DNA from: Sarcodiotheca gaudichaudii | Taxonomy: Eukaryota > Rhodophyta > Florideophyceae > Gigartinales > Solieriaceae | Direction: 5' to 3' | NCBI GenBank assembly: GCA_032355985.1 | Contig: JAUKVZ010000005.1 | Coordinates: 62,001-126,000, forward strand | DNA length: 64,000 nucleotides | In this document: piece by piece, positions 52,841 through 61,218 of the stretch | Layout of the letters: each line of letters begins with the position of its first letter | Position numbering within the stretch: position 1 is the stretch's first letter | The notes under the pieces: model-generated | The model's database searches: none | What the model was told of the DNA's origin: nothing | What the model saw: only the letters and a program-made list of their open reading frames with translations | Translations under genes and position numbers: made by a program

Positions 52841-54421
52841 ATGAATAAGTCACGCTGTGTCCGCGCGCTGGCTGTCGCCGCAGTCGCAATGGCAGTGACC
52901 CTCCCGCTCGCCTCCGCACAGAAGATTGATGAGCACGCCGCTCGCGCCCAGCTCATCGAAGATCTGACACTCATCGTCGATCTTGACACCGAAGACGCAT
53001 CCGTTCCGCTGAGGCTCTTTCAGCTTCTGGCCGACGATGGACGCCAGGACGAGGCAGCCCACTGGCTTGATGTCGCGTTCGAACGGAATCGCGATCTGGC
53101 GATCGACATGCTCATTCCCGATCCCGACGCCACGCGCGGCGCCCCCACCTCCACCGGACCGGATGTGATCGTCGGCGACATCACGCGCACTTATCGCTGG
53201 GGCAAGTCAGGCGATATCACCGCCTTTTCCATCGGAACGACTTCCTGCAATGCGGGCACCCAGAATCTTCGCTGGGAAGCGCAGAACAAGCATCATCCCG
53301 TCATCGCTCAGCATGCCTATCGCCTCATGGATGGGCGCATCGAGATGATAGGACAGTCGTTCGTCAAGCATGGATTCGCCGCGCTCACTGGGTCGCTCTG
53401 TCAGCCCGAGTTCGGATACGGCTGTAGCGGCCAGGGCGGCACAGTGCTCGGTGTCGGATGCTCAGACCCCTATTCCTCAAGCCTTAATGGCTCCTACTCC
53501 TGGCTCGGCAGAAAACTCGAAATCAACGCCACGACAGGCGAATTTCCCTTCCCCCCCACGCGCGTCGCCTATGGCTCCCCCACCGGTCAGCGCCTGCAGA
53601 TCCGCGATGAGTACCTCGACACCGCGCTCAATCCGGACGCTGAGTACTTCCTCGAAGCCCTCTACATAGCTGCAGACGACGCCGCCGCAGGCAATGCCGA
53701 CAACAACGCCTCCTATCGTCGAGTCGAGATTCGCGAGTCCGCGCCGACGACGAAGGTCTGGCTGATCGACCTGACAAACGAGCCCACAGTGCGCGGCAAG
53801 CCCGCGATCTACGCCTGGAAAGAACAGAATCCAGACGTGCTGCTCTCCCATGCCCATGATCCTCAGGGCGGCTACTTCATTGCAGGAAGCGCGGCATACC
53901 CCCATGGCGCAGGCTCCTGGCGCTACGAATACGCCGTTTACAACATGAACTCCGATCGTTCCGGCCGCTCATTCACTGTGGTGTTCGGCGACGGCGCCGA
54001 AGTCCAGAACGCCGATTTCCACGACGTCGAGTGGCACACGTTTTCTCCAGTCGACGGAACAGACTGGGCTCACGACGCCGGCCCACGCAGCGCGACCTGG
54101 TCGACCTCCCATTTCATTGACGACGAATTCGCCAATGCGCTTCGCTGGGGCACGCTCTACAACTTCAGCTTCATCTCCAACAGGCCGCCCGATGAGAGCT
54201 ATGCGTACATGACGCTGTTCAAGCCCGGTCAGGGCGATTTCGTTCGCTTTACGGTCGTGTCGCCCAGCGATGGTCCGGCTCATTGCCCGTGGGATCTGGA
54301 TCAGGACGGCGCCGTCAATGCGAGAGACATCGCCAGCCTGCTCTCAAATCCGAATCGGCCCCAGTCCGGAGATCGCATTGCCGACCTTCTCAGCGCTTGG
54401 GGCAATTGCCCCAATCCGTAA
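52841..54421 (+). CDS. Secreted protein with dockerin-like tail (paralogue A)
   Basis: Protein of 526 residues. Signal peptide MNKSRCVRALAVAAVAMAVT-LPLASA. A short TPR-like helical stretch follows (LIEDLTLIVDLD, RLFQLLADDGRQDEAAHWLD). The main domain has TTSCNAGTQNLRWEAQNKHH, KHGFAALTGSLC, GYGCSGQGG, GVGCSDPYSSSLNGSYSWLG and YEYAVYNMNSDRSGRSF. The C-terminus has a dockerin-like loop DLDQDGAVNARD and ends LLSAWGNCPNP. It is a paralogue of the next gene, and I do not recognise the domain. A GC hairpin (about 52804-52821) precedes the GAGGAG Shine-Dalgarno sequence; TAGTAT at 52764-52769 could be its -10. Confidence 0.88.
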   Translation: MNKSRCVRALAVAAVAMAVTLPLASAQKIDEHAARAQLIEDLTLIVDLDTEDASVPLRLFQLLADDGRQDEAAHWLDVAFERNRDLAIDMLIPDPDATRGAPTSTGPDVIVGDITRTYRWGKSGDITAFSIGTTSCNAGTQNLRWEAQNKHHPVIAQHAYRLMDGRIEMIGQSFVKHGFAALTGSLCQPEFGYGCSGQGGTVLGVGCSDPYSSSLNGSYSWLGRKLEINATTGEFPFPPTRVAYGSPTGQRLQIRDEYLDTALNPDAEYFLEALYIAADDAAAGNADNNASYRRVEIRESAPTTKVWLIDLTNEPTVRGKPAIYAWKEQNPDVLLSHAHDPQGGYFIAGSAAYPHGAGSWRYEYAVYNMNSDRSGRSFTVVFGDGAEVQNADFHDVEWHTFSPVDGTDWAHDAGPRSATWSTSHFIDDEFANALRWGTLYNFSFISNRPPDESYAYMTLFKPGQGDFVRFTVVSPSDGPAHCPWDLDQDGAVNARDIASLLSNPNRPQSGDRIADLLSAWGNCPNP

Positions 54422-54641
54422 GGACCGCGAACCCGCGCGTTAATCTGGACGTTTATTCGATGGCTCTGCGCATCCGGATAAGTCCTGCAATGTGCTGATT
54501 GCGGACATTCAGGCAGTGTTTTCTCTCGCCCCGCGCAGCGCGATCATGTACGATGAGACGTGGAACCATTGACTCCACGGGCTGCGCCCGCCCGTGCGCG
54601 CGTGCATATGTGCCCCTACGCGGAGAGGAGACTCCTTACAT

Positions 54642-56303
54642 ATGAAGAAGTTGCTTGCGATAGGAGCGCTGGCCGTTATCGGCTCTGCGCTAGGTATAGC
54701 CGAGTATCAGGCCGTGGCCTCAAAGGACGCGCTCAACGGCGCTTCCGCGCCCGAAGCCTGGATTCAAGGACTCAGAGAAGCTGCGTTGAGTGATCCCACT
54801 GACGCGTCTTCACGACTCAAGCTTGCTGCGCTGCTCGTTGAGCACAACAGGCTCGATGAAGCGAGCGAGTGGTTTGACGCCGCGTACGAGATCGATCCGT
54901 CGCTCTCGACCGACGTGTTCCTCTCAGCGCCGGTTCGTCAGGGATCCGTCGATCGCATCGATCCCGAGATCACCCGCACGCCCAGCGGCGCCCCCTACCC
55001 GAACTCCGGGCCGGACATCGTCGTCGGCAGTCTGCATGAAAGCGGTCCGAACCGCTACGGCCGCTCCGGCAACATCACGTCGTATGCCATCGCAACGACG
55101 TCCTGCAACTTCGGCGACGTCAACGTCGAGTGGCAGTCCAGCAATAACAAGCATCCGGTCATTGCGCAGGCGCTCTACCGCTTCCTGCCCGCCGGTCCGA
55201 ACACCAACGATTACGACACGTTCGAGATGGTCGGCCATTCATGGCTGAAGCACGGCTTCACGGCCCTGACCGGCAACCTCTGCTCTTCGCAGGTCGGCTA
55301 CGGCTGCAACGGCTCCGGTGGCTCCGTCCTCGGCGTCGGCTGCTCCGATCCATACGGTTCGAGCCTCAATGGTTCCTACAGCTGGCTCGGCGCAAAGCAT
55401 GAGGTCAACGCCACCACCGGCGCCTATCCCTATCCCTACGGCTCCTACCCGAACAACAGTCCCATCGGCAAGCGCCTGCAGGTCGCCGATGCGGACATCG
55501 ATCCGGGTCTCGCCTCCAACACCGGCGCCCGCTACTTCGGCGAAGGCCACTACATTTCGTCGCATGACGCCGGCGCGGGCAATGATGACAACAACGCCTC
55601 CTATCGCGAGTGCGATGTTGATGAGCCCAGCACCAACAACTTCCGCCTTCGCTGGAACGGCAGCAGCACCCAGCGTGAGAAGTCCGGCATCGAGGCATGG
55701 GCCGACATCGATGCGAACGTCACCCTCGTCAATGAGCATGACGGCGATGGAGGCTACTGGCAGGTCGGCTACAAGGTCACCGATCTCGGTGGCGGCACGT
55801 GGCACTACGAGTATGCCGTCTACAACATGAACTCCGACCGCTCCGGTCAGGCCTTCACGGTTCTGCTGCCGGATAACGTCAATATCTCCGACATCGGCTT
55901 CCGTGACATTGCCTGGCACAGTGGCGCCCCCTACAGCTCCACGGACTGGACGAGCAATGTCGCGCCCGGCGTCAGCGTGAGCTGGGCCACCGAGACGCAC
56001 GCTCAGAACGTGAATGCCAATGCGATCCGCTGGGGCACCATGTACAACTTCCGCTTCAACGCGGATACGCCCCCGACCGACGATCGCGCCGTCGTCACGC
56101 TCTTCAAGCCCGGCGCTGGCGGCGACCAGGTCCTCTTCAATGTCGCCGTTCCCTCCGCGGGCGTCAGCCCGTGCCCGTGGGATCTTGATGGCGATGGCAC
56201 GGTCGGCTCTACCGACCTTGCCGAGCTCGTCGGCAACTGGGGCGCTCCCTACGGCGCCGCGGATCTCGCCGACCTCATCGGCACCTGGGGCCCCTGCCCG
56301 TAA
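54642..56303 (+). CDS. Secreted protein with dockerin-like tail (paralogue B)
   Basis: Protein of 553 residues, same layout as the preceding gene. Signal peptide MKKLLAIGALAVIGSALGIA. TPR-like helices (LREAALSDPTDASSRLKLAA, LDEASEWFDAAYEIDPSL) precede the shared domain: ATTSCNFGDVNVEW, KHPVIAQALYRFLP, KHGFTALTGNLC, GVGCSDPYGSSLNGSYSWLG, YEYAVYNMNSDRSGQAF. The tail contains DLDGDGTVGSTD followed by a shortened second unit, ending IGTWGPCP. It starts at ATG 54642 with GGAGAGGAG upstream; an in-frame ATG at 54594 would precede the ribosome site. A strong terminator follows, so A and B may be one or two transcripts (220 bases between them). Confidence 0.9.
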   Translation: MKKLLAIGALAVIGSALGIAEYQAVASKDALNGASAPEAWIQGLREAALSDPTDASSRLKLAALLVEHNRLDEASEWFDAAYEIDPSLSTDVFLSAPVRQGSVDRIDPEITRTPSGAPYPNSGPDIVVGSLHESGPNRYGRSGNITSYAIATTSCNFGDVNVEWQSSNNKHPVIAQALYRFLPAGPNTNDYDTFEMVGHSWLKHGFTALTGNLCSSQVGYGCNGSGGSVLGVGCSDPYGSSLNGSYSWLGAKHEVNATTGAYPYPYGSYPNNSPIGKRLQVADADIDPGLASNTGARYFGEGHYISSHDAGAGNDDNNASYRECDVDEPSTNNFRLRWNGSSTQREKSGIEAWADIDANVTLVNEHDGDGGYWQVGYKVTDLGGGTWHYEYAVYNMNSDRSGQAFTVLLPDNVNISDIGFRDIAWHSGAPYSSTDWTSNVAPGVSVSWATETHAQNVNANAIRWGTMYNFRFNADTPPTDDRAVVTLFKPGAGGDQVLFNVAVPSAGVSPCPWDLDGDGTVGSTDLAELVGNWGAPYGAADLADLIGTWGPCP

Positions 56304-56344
56304 GATCGCTCACTTGTTCGCAAAGTGAGTAGTTCAAAAAGCAC

Positions 56345-56382
56345 AACCGCCCGGCTCATCCGAGTCGGGCGGTTTTCTTTTT
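56345..56382 (+). terminator. Rho-independent terminator after paralogue B
   Basis: AACCGCCCG ... CGGGCGGTT pair perfectly (9 bp; further pairing inside), followed by TTCTTTTT. It sits between the convergent secreted-protein and ferredoxin genes. Confidence 0.88.
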
Positions 56383-56406
56383 GAATCATTGCGTCGAAGC
56401 GGCGCG

Positions 56407-56808
56407 CTAGTGAGGGACTTCCTTCACAGCGTTCCGGTTCCATGCCGGCACGCGCACCACGATCGGACCTTCGCCCTCGATCTCACACTGACAGCTCAGG
56501 CGGCTGTTGATCTGCAGCCCCGGCGCCTCCTCGACGCGATCCTCCTCCGCCTCGGACGCTTCGCTGAGATCATCCATGCCTTCCTCGACGTACACATGAC
56601 ACGTCGAACAGGCGCACACGGCGCCGCACGCATGCTCGATATTGATCCCGTGCTCGACCGCCACCTCGAGCAGATGCTCGCCCTTGGCGGCCATGGTCTT
56701 GACCTCCGTCTTCTCCTCATCACCCGTCAGCCCGACGGGATCCTCGATGTGGAAGACGACCTCGACTGTCGCGGGTCCGTGCGTGTGATCTGAGTGCCGA
56801 AGATGCAT
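56407..56808 (-). CDS. fdx: [2Fe-2S] ferredoxin, adrenodoxin/Isc type
   Basis: Protein of 133 residues. The cluster ligands are in HACGAVCACSTCHVYV (C-x5-C-x2-C spacing counted from the first Cys) and the fourth Cys in RLSCQ. An N-terminal beta strand TVEVVFHIEDPVG and GEHLLEVAVEHGINIEH are typical of the vertebrate-type family, which donates electrons in Fe-S cluster assembly or to P450s. An extra acidic helix (EASEAEEDRVEEAP) is normal for this type. No isc genes are nearby. Start ATG 56808 with GAGGAG about 12 bases upstream. Confidence 0.92.
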   Translation of the reverse strand: MHLRHSDHTHGPATVEVVFHIEDPVGLTGDEEKTEVKTMAAKGEHLLEVAVEHGINIEHACGAVCACSTCHVYVEEGMDDLSEASEAEEDRVEEAPGLQINSRLSCQCEIEGEGPIVVRVPAWNRNAVKEVPH

Positions 56809-56975
56809 CGTGGGAGTCTTCTCCTCTGAAGGTTCTGTCCGTCCGCCGTATCCCCGGCCTCAACCAGGCCGCGTCGATCCCGCCGGAGACTCATCCTAGG
56901 CAGATGAGACCGGGTCTCAACAAATACCGGGACCCCGACTTTTGCCCGCCCCCTTCGGTGGACGATGATGGGACC

Positions 56976-57578
56976 GTGAAAGTCTACCTCGATAACGAAA
57001 TTCTGCCGGACGCCGGCGACTCCCTGAAACAGGCGCTGGCCACCGCCGTCCAGGCCACCGAGGCATCCGGGCGCGTCATCGTCGAAGCATTTGCCGATGG
57101 CGCCGCGCTCTCCGGTGATGATCTCGCCGAACCCACGGATCGCGCGCCGTTCGCTTCCGAACTTCGCCTCATATCCGTCGAGCCCAAAGCGCTCGTGCGG
57201 GAAGCATTTCTCGAAGCAAGCCGCGCGCTGACGGACATGCGCGGCGCCCAGCAGGCCATCGCAGAACGCATCCACGAAGGCGACACCGGCGCCGCGATGA
57301 ACGATCTTCAGGATGTCGTCTCGACATGGTCCTCGACGAAGACGGCCGCTGAAGATGGCTGCTCGCTCCTCGGACTCTCGCCCGATGAGTTCTTCGCCCA
57401 GTCCCATGACAGCGCGGCAAGCCCATTCACCTGTCTGATCGATTGCCTCGGTGAACTGAAGCGAGCCGTCGCCAGTGAGGACTGGCCCGCCATCGCCGAC
57501 ACACTCGAATATGACCTTACGGAGCAGGCTGAGAGCTGGAGCGGTCAACTTGAATCCGCCGCCGGCAGACTCGCCTGA
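56976..57578 (+). CDS. Protein of unknown function
   Basis: Protein of about 200 residues if it starts at GTG 56976 (KVYLDNEILPDAGDSL follows); an in-frame ATG at 56904 would add 24 residues of Pro/Asp-rich sequence. A GATGAT hexamer lies six bases before the GTG, the same spacing seen at other leaderless-looking starts in this window. Mostly helical: LKQALATAVQATEASGR, REAFLEASRALTDMRGAQQA, ELKRAVASEDWPAIADTLEY. No signal peptide or membrane segment. Family not recognised. It runs with the next gene, 14 bases or so downstream. Confidence 0.65.
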   Translation: MKVYLDNEILPDAGDSLKQALATAVQATEASGRVIVEAFADGAALSGDDLAEPTDRAPFASELRLISVEPKALVREAFLEASRALTDMRGAQQAIAERIHEGDTGAAMNDLQDVVSTWSSTKTAAEDGCSLLGLSPDEFFAQSHDSAASPFTCLIDCLGELKRAVASEDWPAIADTLEYDLTEQAESWSGQLESAAGRLA

Positions 57579-57610
57579 ATCTCGACTCGACCATGGAGGA
57601 GCCTGAACGC

Positions 57611-58264
57611 GTGAGCGCTACGACGTCATCAAAGCACGAGCAGAAGATCGATGACCTGATGGAGCGCGCATCCGCGGCTCTGGCGAAGACGGACTATTTC
57701 GACTGCGTCAGACTCGCGACCGAAGCGCTGCATGAAGCCGACAAACACGAGGACTTCGAGCGCATGGCGCGCCTGCTCCTCCCCCTCCAGGAAGCGCGCC
57801 GTCAGATTCGACTCGCCGCGATCGACACGGGCAAGGTTCATATGCTCAAGGGCGCCGAGCGCACCGAGCTTCCGAAGATCAAGGCCGGGTGCTGGTACGT
57901 CGAGCCCCCCTTCGTCGGCGCCGACGGCCGCACCATTCGCGATGAAGCCCAACAGCAAGGCATCCCGGTGCTCGTCGTTGTGCGCGAGCCCGAGACGCAG
58001 CAGGGCCAGTGGCCAATCGTGATGATCGGCCCCGAAACCGTGCGCGCCTACGTCGAGCCGCCGGAGAAGATCACCATTGACTGGCTCATCGAGGCGTCCG
58101 AAGCGCTGGGAGACGCCGCCATCGAGCAGGTTGACATGGGGCTTGCGCCCGATGCGATCGTCTCAAGGCTTCTCGCACGACTTCAGACCGTCCCCGACCA
58201 TGAGAAGCTGCACCAGACGCTGGAAAAGGCCTGCCACGACGCGGCCGCAGACGCCGCAGAGTGA
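57611..58264 (+). CDS. Helical (TPR-like) cytoplasmic protein of unknown function
   Basis: Protein of 217 residues. I chose GTG 57611 because GGAGGAG stands nine bases before it; the in-frame ATG at 57593 lies before that site. The N-terminus is a TPR-like pair (DDLMERASAALAKTDYFDCVRLATEALHEA in overlapping segments), then LLLPLQEARRQIRLAAI, then an alpha/beta part (GCWYVEPPFVGADGRTIRDE, IPVLVVVREPETQ, WPIVMIGPETVRAYVEPP) and C-terminal helices. Function not recognised. It probably forms an operon with the upstream unknown gene. Confidence 0.68.
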   Translation: MSATTSSKHEQKIDDLMERASAALAKTDYFDCVRLATEALHEADKHEDFERMARLLLPLQEARRQIRLAAIDTGKVHMLKGAERTELPKIKAGCWYVEPPFVGADGRTIRDEAQQQGIPVLVVVREPETQQGQWPIVMIGPETVRAYVEPPEKITIDWLIEASEALGDAAIEQVDMGLAPDAIVSRLLARLQTVPDHEKLHQTLEKACHDAAADAAE

Positions 58265-58302
58265 ACCATGGCGATCCCGACGGTGAGGCGCATCCATCGG
58301 GG

Positions 58303-58308
58303 TATACT
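58303..58308 (+). promoter_or_regulatory. -10-like TATACT before the 81-residue gene
   Basis: TATACT lies 11 bases before ATG 58320, again too close for a normal leader with a Shine-Dalgarno sequence. Confidence 0.4.
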
Positions 58309-58319
58309 GCCCGTGAGCC

Positions 58320-58565
58320 ATGCGCTTCAATCGATTCAACCGGGCCCTGGATCTGACGCTGCCGTCGCTGCGCATCAAGGGAGAGCACGAGCGCTGGCTC
58401 ACGAAGGCTCTGGCCATCGGCCAGGACGCATTCCCGAGCATCCCGGTACGCAAAGTCTCCGATGGCGGCTTCAGCAGACTGATCGACTCGCCGGGAGGCG
58501 CCGAACGGGCCGCCCAGTGGTGGTTCGAGGCCTTCGAGACGCTCGACGGCATGGATCTCGACTGA
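58320..58565 (+). CDS. Small protein of unknown function (81 residues)
   Basis: Protein of 81 residues: MRFNRFNRALDLTLPSLRI, then HERWLTKALAIGQDAF and AAQWWFEAFETLDGMDLD. The composition (Trp/Phe-rich ends, mixed charge, no low-complexity stretch) looks like a real folded protein rather than a chance frame, and a -10-like hexamer precedes it. Another frame over the same bases (58268-58636) gives a less protein-like sequence. Function unknown. Confidence 0.55.
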   Translation: MRFNRFNRALDLTLPSLRIKGEHERWLTKALAIGQDAFPSIPVRKVSDGGFSRLIDSPGGAERAAQWWFEAFETLDGMDLD

Positions 58566-58670
58566 GTTGCGCCCCCTCGCAGATCACGTTCATTTCGATA
58601 CCCTGTCAGGCCGCCTTCGCCCAGGCGGATGTTTGAGACGCATCACCTCATCCGGAGCGCATCGCCACCG

Positions 58671-59522
58671 ATGAATCAGACGACGATCGGCAAGCAGTGG
58701 AAGATCAAAATGATGATCTTCATCCTCTTCGGCATCGGCATCGGCCTGTGGGGCCTCCTCGATGCGACAGTCGTCTATCCCAACCGCGGCGCCCGCTTCG
58801 CCGAATGGTCGAAGATGCTGTATCTACAGGCCTCCGACGCATCCGGTCGCCTTCAGTCCGCATCCATCGACGATCCGAAATCGGAATACGAATCGCTCCG
58901 AGCCAACGTCGACCAGATCGAGGCGGATCTGATCGACGCCCAGGCGCGCAGCCTCACACGCGTCGAGCTCGAAAAAGAACGCGAACTCTCCAAGCTCGCC
59001 TGGCTCACCGGTCTCGCGCGGATCGGTCGGCTCTCGCCGGCGCACACCACGTTCGAAGATCCCCGCGCAGAACTCGACGAACTCACCGCCGAGCTTCAGT
59101 CCAAGAACCCGCCGAAGCCGCTCGCGGCATACGACATCCCCACGCAATGGGTCATCGTCGTCGCAGGCCTCGGCCTTGGCTTCTATCTCATCTCGCTCTA
59201 CATGCGCGTCTCGCGCATCGTCTACCGCTACGAGCCCGAGACCAAGACGCTTACCTTCCCCGATGGCCGCAAGGTCGCTCCGGCGGATATTCGCGAAGTC
59301 GACAAGCGCAAGTGGGACAAGTTCATCGTCTTCCTGCACATGAAGGAAGGCGACGAAGAAGTCCGACTCGACCTCTACCGTCATCATCCGCTTGAGGAAT
59401 GGATCCTCGACATGGAGAAGGACACGGAGGGCTACGAGCCGCCGGAAGATGAAGACGACGATGAAGTCGAGGATGAGCCCGTCGCCAGCGGCGCCGGCGC
59501 CGATTCAGACGCCCAGGCGTAA
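58671..59522 (+). CDS. Bitopic membrane protein of unknown function
   Basis: Protein of 283 residues starting at ATG 58671 (MNQTTIGKQWKIK); an ATG at 58629 is also in frame. Two membrane helices (MMIFILFGIGIGLWGLLDAT and WVIVVAGLGLGFYLISLYMR) enclose a largely helical, charged region of about 130 residues. After the second helix a small PH-like beta region follows (YRYEPETKTLTFPDGRKVAP, ADIREVDKRKWDKFIVFLHM), then a very acidic tail. Function not recognised. Its 3' end overlaps the convergent hydrolase gene by 18 bases. Confidence 0.72.
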   Translation: MNQTTIGKQWKIKMMIFILFGIGIGLWGLLDATVVYPNRGARFAEWSKMLYLQASDASGRLQSASIDDPKSEYESLRANVDQIEADLIDAQARSLTRVELEKERELSKLAWLTGLARIGRLSPAHTTFEDPRAELDELTAELQSKNPPKPLAAYDIPTQWVIVVAGLGLGFYLISLYMRVSRIVYRYEPETKTLTFPDGRKVAPADIREVDKRKWDKFIVFLHMKEGDEEVRLDLYRHHPLEEWILDMEKDTEGYEPPEDEDDDEVEDEPVASGAGADSDAQA

Positions 59523-60383
59523 CTCGCTGAAAAAGTCCGTCACGCCGTCAAGCAGCGCGCCCAGTTGCCGCGACGGCGGCTGATCCGGATCCGCCGGATT
59601 CTTCGTATTGAAGACGTGATCGCACTCGTCGATGAGCAGCGTGCGCGCATCCGGACATGCCGAGGCGATGTGATCGGCGCAGATGGCCGGCACCGTTGGA
59701 TCATCCTTCCCGTGCGCAACAAGCACCGGGCATGTGATCGCCGCACACAACTGCTCCATGTCGAAGTTGTCCGGATCGGCAAGCTGCTCTTCCAGCCAGC
59801 CCAGCCCGACGCGCAGTTTCTGGCCCGTCCGTCCCGAAGGCGACACCATATAACCCTTCTCGCGCATCTCCGCCTGCTGCTCCGGCGAGATCGTCAGCGA
59901 CCGACTCGGCGCCGCCATCGCCACCACGGCAGCCGGCAGCGGATTCGCCTTATCGCGAAAACGCCTCCCGGCATCCACCAGCACATCCACACCGCCGCGG
60001 CTGTGCCCCAGCAGCGCGATCGGCAACTCCTTCGGCGTCAGGGGAAGCTCCCCCTTCCACGCCGCCTCGATCAGGGCGTCGAGATCAAAGATCTGTTTGT
60101 TCCGCGTCGCTCGTTCAAACAGATCCTCGCGCTCGAAGGTGGTGACATCCTCACCCATTCCCGAATGCGAGAAATTGAACCGATGCACGACGATCGGCAA
60201 TGACCCCGCCAGATGCTCAGCCAGCATCGGCAGAAAGCCGTAGTCCTTGTATCCCTTGAACCCATGCGCCAGCAGCGCGACCGCCTTCGGCGTCTGCGCA
60301 GCGCTGATGTGGGTATTGCCGCGAATCACCTCGCCGTCGGCGCCGGTGATCGTCCATTCTTCAGTCGAGGAATGCGTTTTCAC
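59505..60383 (-). CDS. Alpha/beta hydrolase
   Basis: Cytoplasmic serine hydrolase of 292 residues. Features: oxyanion strand VALLAHGFKGYKDYGF, nucleophile elbow LLGHSRGGVDVL (Gly-His-Ser-Arg-Gly), later VLVAHGKDDPTVP (acid residue) and DECDHVFNT (catalytic His). It resembles dienelactone hydrolase/esterase-type enzymes; substrate unknown. GTG start at 60383 stands six bases after TATGAT. Confidence 0.85.
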   Translation of the reverse strand: MKTHSSTEEWTITGADGEVIRGNTHISAAQTPKAVALLAHGFKGYKDYGFLPMLAEHLAGSLPIVVHRFNFSHSGMGEDVTTFEREDLFERATRNKQIFDLDALIEAAWKGELPLTPKELPIALLGHSRGGVDVLVDAGRRFRDKANPLPAAVVAMAAPSRSLTISPEQQAEMREKGYMVSPSGRTGQKLRVGLGWLEEQLADPDNFDMEQLCAAITCPVLVAHGKDDPTVPAICADHIASACPDARTLLIDECDHVFNTKNPADPDQPPSRQLGALLDGVTDFFSELRLGV

Positions 60384-60389
60384 AGTTGG

Positions 60390-60395
60390 ATCATA
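60390..60395 (-). promoter_or_regulatory. -10-like TATGAT before the hydrolase gene
   Basis: TATGAT, six bases, then GTG 60383; no Shine-Dalgarno sequence. Leaderless candidate. Confidence 0.45.
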
Positions 60396-60452
60396 ACCGA
60401 CTCGCGCGAACTCATCGGCCCCAGTCAGAGTGCAGCGCCAACGGAAAAGTGT

Positions 60453-61178
60453 TCAATCGCGATCAGAGGCCGCGGCTTCCTCAGACTCAATCAGGCTTCG
60501 AAGCGCAAGCACAACAAACCGCTTGCGATCTTTCGAAATCGTCCAGCCGAATGAGAATGGTTCATCGGACACCACCGTAATCTTCCGCACCGGCCTCTCA
60601 TTCACCTCGGCGCCGGTCGTCTTCACCTCGACTGACGTGATCCCGGTCGTCTTCACAGGACGGCTCCATCCGATCAGCCCAATGCCGAAGAAGACCCGAG
60701 ATCCGCGGGGCCCGATGACGAGCTCTTCTTTCCCGAAGAGAAAGTAGAGCCCGGTAAAGAATGACGCGAAGGCGCCGAACAGGAACAGCAGGAATATGAA
60801 CATGCTCGGAGCGTCTTCGGAATCGTCGTCGGTGAGATCCTGCAACTGCTCCGTCAGGCTCGGTTGAGTTTCACCCAGTTGCCCGAGGACGTAGACGCAC
60901 GCTGCGACCATGGTCAACGAGAAGATCACCAGGAAGAAACCTGTCGATAATTGGCGCGCAGAAGCCCCAATAATCAGTCCGCGTTTTTCCTGACACTTCC
61001 ATGCCCCTTCCGGCGGTGTCGCCAGTTCCTCATGCGCTTCAACCTGATCCGTCTGCCGCCGCAGAAGTTCAGAGAGTCGATGTGCTTCACCGGTGAACGG
61101 GCTCAATGCGACATCGGTGTCAACATTGATGTGCTCGCTCGGAATGACCTTCCCCGTCTCCGGACATCTGATGATCAT
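60453..61178 (-). CDS. Membrane protein of unknown function, tandem paralogue 1
   Basis: Protein of 241 residues. The N-terminal signature MIIRCPETGKVIPSEHINVD, then DVALSPFTGEAHRLSELLRR, is shared with the next gene. Two membrane helices (FFLVIFSLTMVAACVYVLG and IFLLFLFGAFASFFTGLYFL) follow, then a PH-like beta region (RVFFGIGLIGWSRPVKTTGI, TSVEVKTTGA) and a helix. The single CP-x-TG motif is not a full zinc ribbon. Function unknown. ATG start with GAGG upstream. Confidence 0.75.
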   Translation of the reverse strand: MIIRCPETGKVIPSEHINVDTDVALSPFTGEAHRLSELLRRQTDQVEAHEELATPPEGAWKCQEKRGLIIGASARQLSTGFFLVIFSLTMVAACVYVLGQLGETQPSLTEQLQDLTDDDSEDAPSMFIFLLFLFGAFASFFTGLYFLFGKEELVIGPRGSRVFFGIGLIGWSRPVKTTGITSVEVKTTGAEVNERPVRKITVVSDEPFSFGWTISKDRKRFVVLALRSLIESEEAAASDRD

Positions 61179-61218
61179 CTTGATCCCTCAAACCGAGCAC
61201 ATTCGAAGAGAGTCCCTG

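Noticed and set aside
58268-58636. 122-codon frame overlapping the 81-residue gene
   Set aside because: Its translation is less protein-like and the -10-like hexamer lies inside it; the frame starting at 58320 fits better.
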